Of a stretch of 64,000 nt of DNA, positions 62,271-64,000 are shown in pieces. The DNA lies in the NCBI RefSeq assembly GCF_007997295.1, contig NZ_VORY01000012.1, forward strand, positions 31,741-95,740, in the 5' to 3' direction. Numbering within the stretch: the first letter of the stretch is position 1; each line of letters opens with the position of its first letter. Source of the DNA: Gillisia hiemivivida. Lineage in GTDB: Bacteria > Bacteroidota > Bacteroidia > Flavobacteriales > Flavobacteriaceae. The translations under genes were made by a program, and so were the position numbers. The notes below the pieces were generated by a model, which searched no databases, was not told the DNA's origin, and saw nothing but the letters and a program-made list of their open reading frames with translations.

Positions 62271-63392
62271 TTATTTTTTAGTTTCCATGGTTATTAATTT
62301 TACTATTCCAAGACCTTCTACCGCTACATAGATAAACCCATCTGGTCCTTGCTTTACATCTCTCACTCTTCCAATCCCTTCAAGCAATCGTTCTCTTTTC
62401 ACAACTTTTTCGTCTTCAAGAATATCAAGTTCTAAATACTGGAACTTTAGAGAACCAATTAACAAATTATTTTTTAAATGTGGGTATTTATCTGAAGTAA
62501 CATAGACCATCCCGCTTGGAGCAATAGATGGGATCCAGTAATAAATAGGACCTTCCATGTCTGGTCTGGATGTTTCTGAAGTAATAGAAGTTCCGCTATA
62601 GTTCTGTCCATAGGTTACCACAGGCCAGCCATAATTCGCGCCTTTTTTAATGATGTTTATTTCATCTCCGCCTTTTGGGCCATGCTCGTGTACCCAGATT
62701 TCCCCAGTAGTTGGGTGAAGGATCATTCCCTGCGGATTCCTATGTCCGTAACTATAAATGGCTTTTTTGGCATTTGGTTCATCAACGAAAGGGTTGCCGG
62801 CAGGAATACTCCCATCGTCATTTAATCTATAGATCTTCCCATTATCTCGGGTGATATCCTGCGGATTAATATCTCTTTCCCCACGTTCTCCCGCTGAAAA
62901 ATATAAATAACCCTCCTTATCAAAGGCAACTCGAGAACCAAAATGCTGGCCTTTTGTAGTATTTGGGTTAGCTTTATAAAGAACTTCCTTTTGAATGAGT
63001 TCATTTCCATTTAATTTTGCACGCATAATAGCGGTATTTCCTCCATCTCCATTCCCTTCAGGAGAAGCATAGGAGATATAGATCCAGCCATTATTTTTAT
63101 AGTCTGGATGCAAAACAACATCCATTAACCCACCTTGCCCTCTGTTATAAACTTCGGGAACACCTGTAATTACTTGTTTGGCACCATCTTTAAATAGGAT
63201 CAACTCCCCACTTTTTTCCGTGATTAACATACTCCCATCTGGCAGGAATGCCAATCCCCACGGAATTTGAAGATCTTCTACTACAGTTTCAACAGAATAA
63301 GTATAAGTGCTGGCTTCTATAGTGGTGTCTTTTTGTGCACAGGCAGAAAAGACTAAGAGTAAAACATTAATTATAAGGAAATTGAATTTCAT
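62271..63392 (-). CDS. PQQ-dependent sugar dehydrogenase (glucose/sorbosone dehydrogenase type)
   Basis: About 373 residues from the ATG at 63390-63392: signal sequence with a lipobox-like LLVFSAC, then a six-bladed propeller of the soluble glucose dehydrogenase family. Motifs: LQIPWGLAFLPDGSMLITEK, GQGGLMDVVLHPDYKNNGWI, YGHRNPQGMILHPTTGEIW, HEHGPKGGDEINII (PQQ/metal region) and SIAPSGMVYV. A longer frame starts at 63476 but lacks a signal-peptide-like beginning. It oxidises an aldose or similar sugar in the periplasm. Paired with cytochrome c. Confidence 0.92.
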   Translation of the reverse strand: MKFNFLIINVLLLVFSACAQKDTTIEASTYTYSVETVVEDLQIPWGLAFLPDGSMLITEKSGELILFKDGAKQVITGVPEVYNRGQGGLMDVVLHPDYKNNGWIYISYASPEGNGDGGNTAIMRAKLNGNELIQKEVLYKANPNTTKGQHFGSRVAFDKEGYLYFSAGERGERDINPQDITRDNGKIYRLNDDGSIPAGNPFVDEPNAKKAIYSYGHRNPQGMILHPTTGEIWVHEHGPKGGDEINIIKKGANYGWPVVTYGQNYSGTSITSETSRPDMEGPIYYWIPSIAPSGMVYVTSDKYPHLKNNLLIGSLKFQYLELDILEDEKVVKRERLLEGIGRVRDVKQGPDGFIYVAVEGLGIVKLITMETKK

Positions 63393-63515
63393 GAGAATGT
63401 TTTTTGAATGATAATAAAAATCGAATTCTGATTTTAATAGAAATACAGGAATTAATATAAGATAAAAATAATTCATTTAAATTTAATTGCGTGTAGGTAG
63501 ATTAAAAGTTATTCT

Positions 63516-63523
63516 TATATTTG
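63516..63523 (+). promoter_or_regulatory. Putative -7 promoter element for the tRNA region
   Basis: TATATTTG matches TAnnTTTG about 49 bases upstream of the first tRNA-like sequence; the nearest TTG (63487-63489) is 26 bases away, longer than usual. Confidence 0.4.
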
Positions 63524-63571
63524 CAGCCGCTATGAAGATAAGCACTTGTTGTTTATTAGTTAGATAACCAT

Positions 63572-63648
63572 CGGGGTGTAGCGTAGCCCGGTTATCGCGT
63601 CCCGCCTTCAGCGGGAAGACCGCAATTTAATTGTTGGGTCAATATTTG
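63572..63648 (+). pseudogene. Decayed duplicate of tRNA-Pro
   Basis: The first 28 bases are identical to the intact tRNA-Pro at 63721 (acceptor 5' strand and D arm). The following bases can still be laid out as an anticodon arm (TCCCG-CCTTCAG-CGGGA, loop bases 34-36 TTC). The T arm and 3' acceptor strand do not pair, and no CCA is present, so it cannot make a normal tRNA. Some upstream flank similarity (AGATAACCAT versus AGATGACCAATT) suggests a tandem duplication of about 150 bases. Confidence 0.7.
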
Positions 63649-63720
63649 ACAAATATGAATATTCACACTCTTTTTAGTGAATCTTAATTGAGGAGCAAAA
63701 AGAAATATAGATGACCAATT

Positions 63721-63798
63721 CGGGGTGTAGCGTAGCCCGGTTATCGCGCCTGCTTTGGGAGCAGGAGGCCGCAGGTTCGAATCCTGCCACCCCGACCA
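63721..63798 (+). tRNA. tRNA-Pro (anticodon TGG)
   Basis: Complete cloverleaf: acceptor CGGGGTG pairs with CACCCCG, D arm GCG...CGC, anticodon stem CCTGC/GCAGG with loop TTTGGGA (anticodon TGG), T arm GCAGG-TTCGAAT-CCTGC, discriminator A and encoded CCA at 63796-63798. A downstream TGGGT/ACCCA mini-hairpin and a strong terminator follow. Confidence 0.97.
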
Positions 63799-63819
63799 AA
63801 TGGGTATCAAAACCCACCA

Positions 63820-63855
63820 AAACACTGTTAATCTCTTGATTATCAGTGTTTTTTG
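63820..63855 (+). terminator. Terminator after tRNA-Pro
   Basis: Long hairpin: AACACTG-T-TAATC-TCTT-GATTA-T-CAGTGTT with a single T-T mismatch, followed by a T-rich run. It lies 22 bases after the tRNA 3' end. Confidence 0.9.
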
Positions 63856-63860
63856 TTTTT

Positions 63861-63920
63861 AATGATATCAAATAATATCATTTAAATACATAAGTCTGGT
63901 GAATCATTCGGTGAATCATT
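63861..63920. other. Inverted and direct repeats downstream of tRNA-Pro, possible recombination-site region
   Basis: An 8-base inverted repeat (AATGATAT at 63861-63868, ATATCATT at 63875-63882) is followed by two direct copies of GGTGAATCATT (63898-63908 and 63910-63920) at a 12-base period. tRNA 3' flanks are common integration sites and such repeats can bind recombinases, but no integrase is visible before the right edge. The remainder to 64000 shows no gene I can support. Confidence 0.35.
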
Positions 63921-64000
63921 TTATTACAGATATTTACGTAACTTCATAAGGCAATTAACTGATTTGACTTTCGTCTTTGCAAACTGATTGTTTCATTTAA

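Noticed and set aside
63393..63476. N-terminal extension of the sugar dehydrogenase from 63476
   Set aside because: It would put a second hydrophobic stretch ahead of a normal lipoprotein signal that begins at the ATG 63390-63392.
63592..63871. Two overlapping minus-strand frames (77 and 65 codons) including VAGFEPAASCSQSRRDNRA
   Set aside because: They are the antisense of tRNA-Pro and its flank. The GFEPAxSCSQSRR peptide is a well-known false protein produced by reading tRNA-Pro backwards.
63944..64000. 18-residue C-terminal tail of a minus-strand gene entering from the right edge
   Set aside because: The frame is open only for 57 bases, with no recognisable motif; chance is enough to explain it.

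Overview
The window is AT-rich chromosomal DNA from a member of the family Flavobacteriaceae (Bacteroidota). The evidence is a GldI-type gliding peptidyl-prolyl isomerase, DUF5606, DUF5683, DUF3810 and WbqC family genes, a two-gene methylmalonyl-CoA mutase, a parA-parB-dapB-lepB cluster, and promoters with the Bacteroidota -7 box TAnnTTTG. A genus such as Gramella/Christiangramia or Gillisia would fit, but I cannot fix it from sequence alone. Most of the window is conserved core genome. The accessory signals are at the two ends and in the intergenic repeats.

Layout. 1-5.1 kb: the edge of a lipooligosaccharide or surface-glycan locus. It holds a partial DUF5672 gene, a decayed kinase-like gene, a methyltransferase, a WaaP/Kdo-kinase-like protein, a putative rhamnosyltransferase, a CDP-glycerol glycerophosphotransferase-like protein and a GT9 glycosyltransferase. 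5.1-8.5 kb: dapD diverges from ruvX-def-DUF5606-mazG. 8.5-18.1 kb (minus strand): DUF349 protein, aroE, two DUF368 polyprenyl-phosphate transporters, a TPR protein, a class III aminotransferase and an OstA/LptA-like protein. 18.4-20.1 kb: two paralogous exported ferritin-like proteins. 20.1-26.3 kb (minus): purA, a Fur-family regulator, rel/spoT, an M48 protease and a SpoU methyltransferase. 26.5-32 kb: two exported amidohydrolase-fold proteins and a DUF3810 putative metallopeptidase. 32-39 kb: pepD, a five-unit palindromic repeat array, a cyclophilin-FKBP fusion lipoprotein, gldI, a DHH phosphoesterase, an LVIVD-repeat lipoprotein and ndk. 39.2-47.4 kb: recF-lipoprotein-DUF721 diverging from TPR-ribH-small membrane protein-mutL-two rhomboids-EEP phosphatase. 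47.4-52.8 kb (minus): parA-parB-DUF5683-dapB-lepB-wbqC. 53-63.4 kb (minus): M16 protease, a dienoyl-CoA-reductase-like SDR, udk-divIC-mutA-mutB, cytochrome c and a PQQ-type sugar dehydrogenase. 63.5-64 kb: a tRNA-Pro pseudogene, an intact tRNA-Pro(TGG), a strong terminator, and a repeat-containing stretch that could border an integrated element beyond the right edge.

Shared themes are envelope biogenesis (glycan transferases, undecaprenyl-phosphate recycling, OstA-like protein, signal peptidase, lipoprotein folding helpers) and housekeeping metabolism (lysine/DAP, shikimate, purine, riboflavin, propionyl/methylmalonyl-CoA). I see no CRISPR array, transposase, phage gene or recognisable defence system. 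The most unusual structure is in the non-coding DNA. A roughly 120-155 bp modular hairpin element occurs three times inside minus-strand gene clusters. A second palindromic family occurs as a five-unit tandem array plus a lone inverted copy. A tRNA-Pro pseudogene has a perfectly preserved 5' part and a decayed 3' half.
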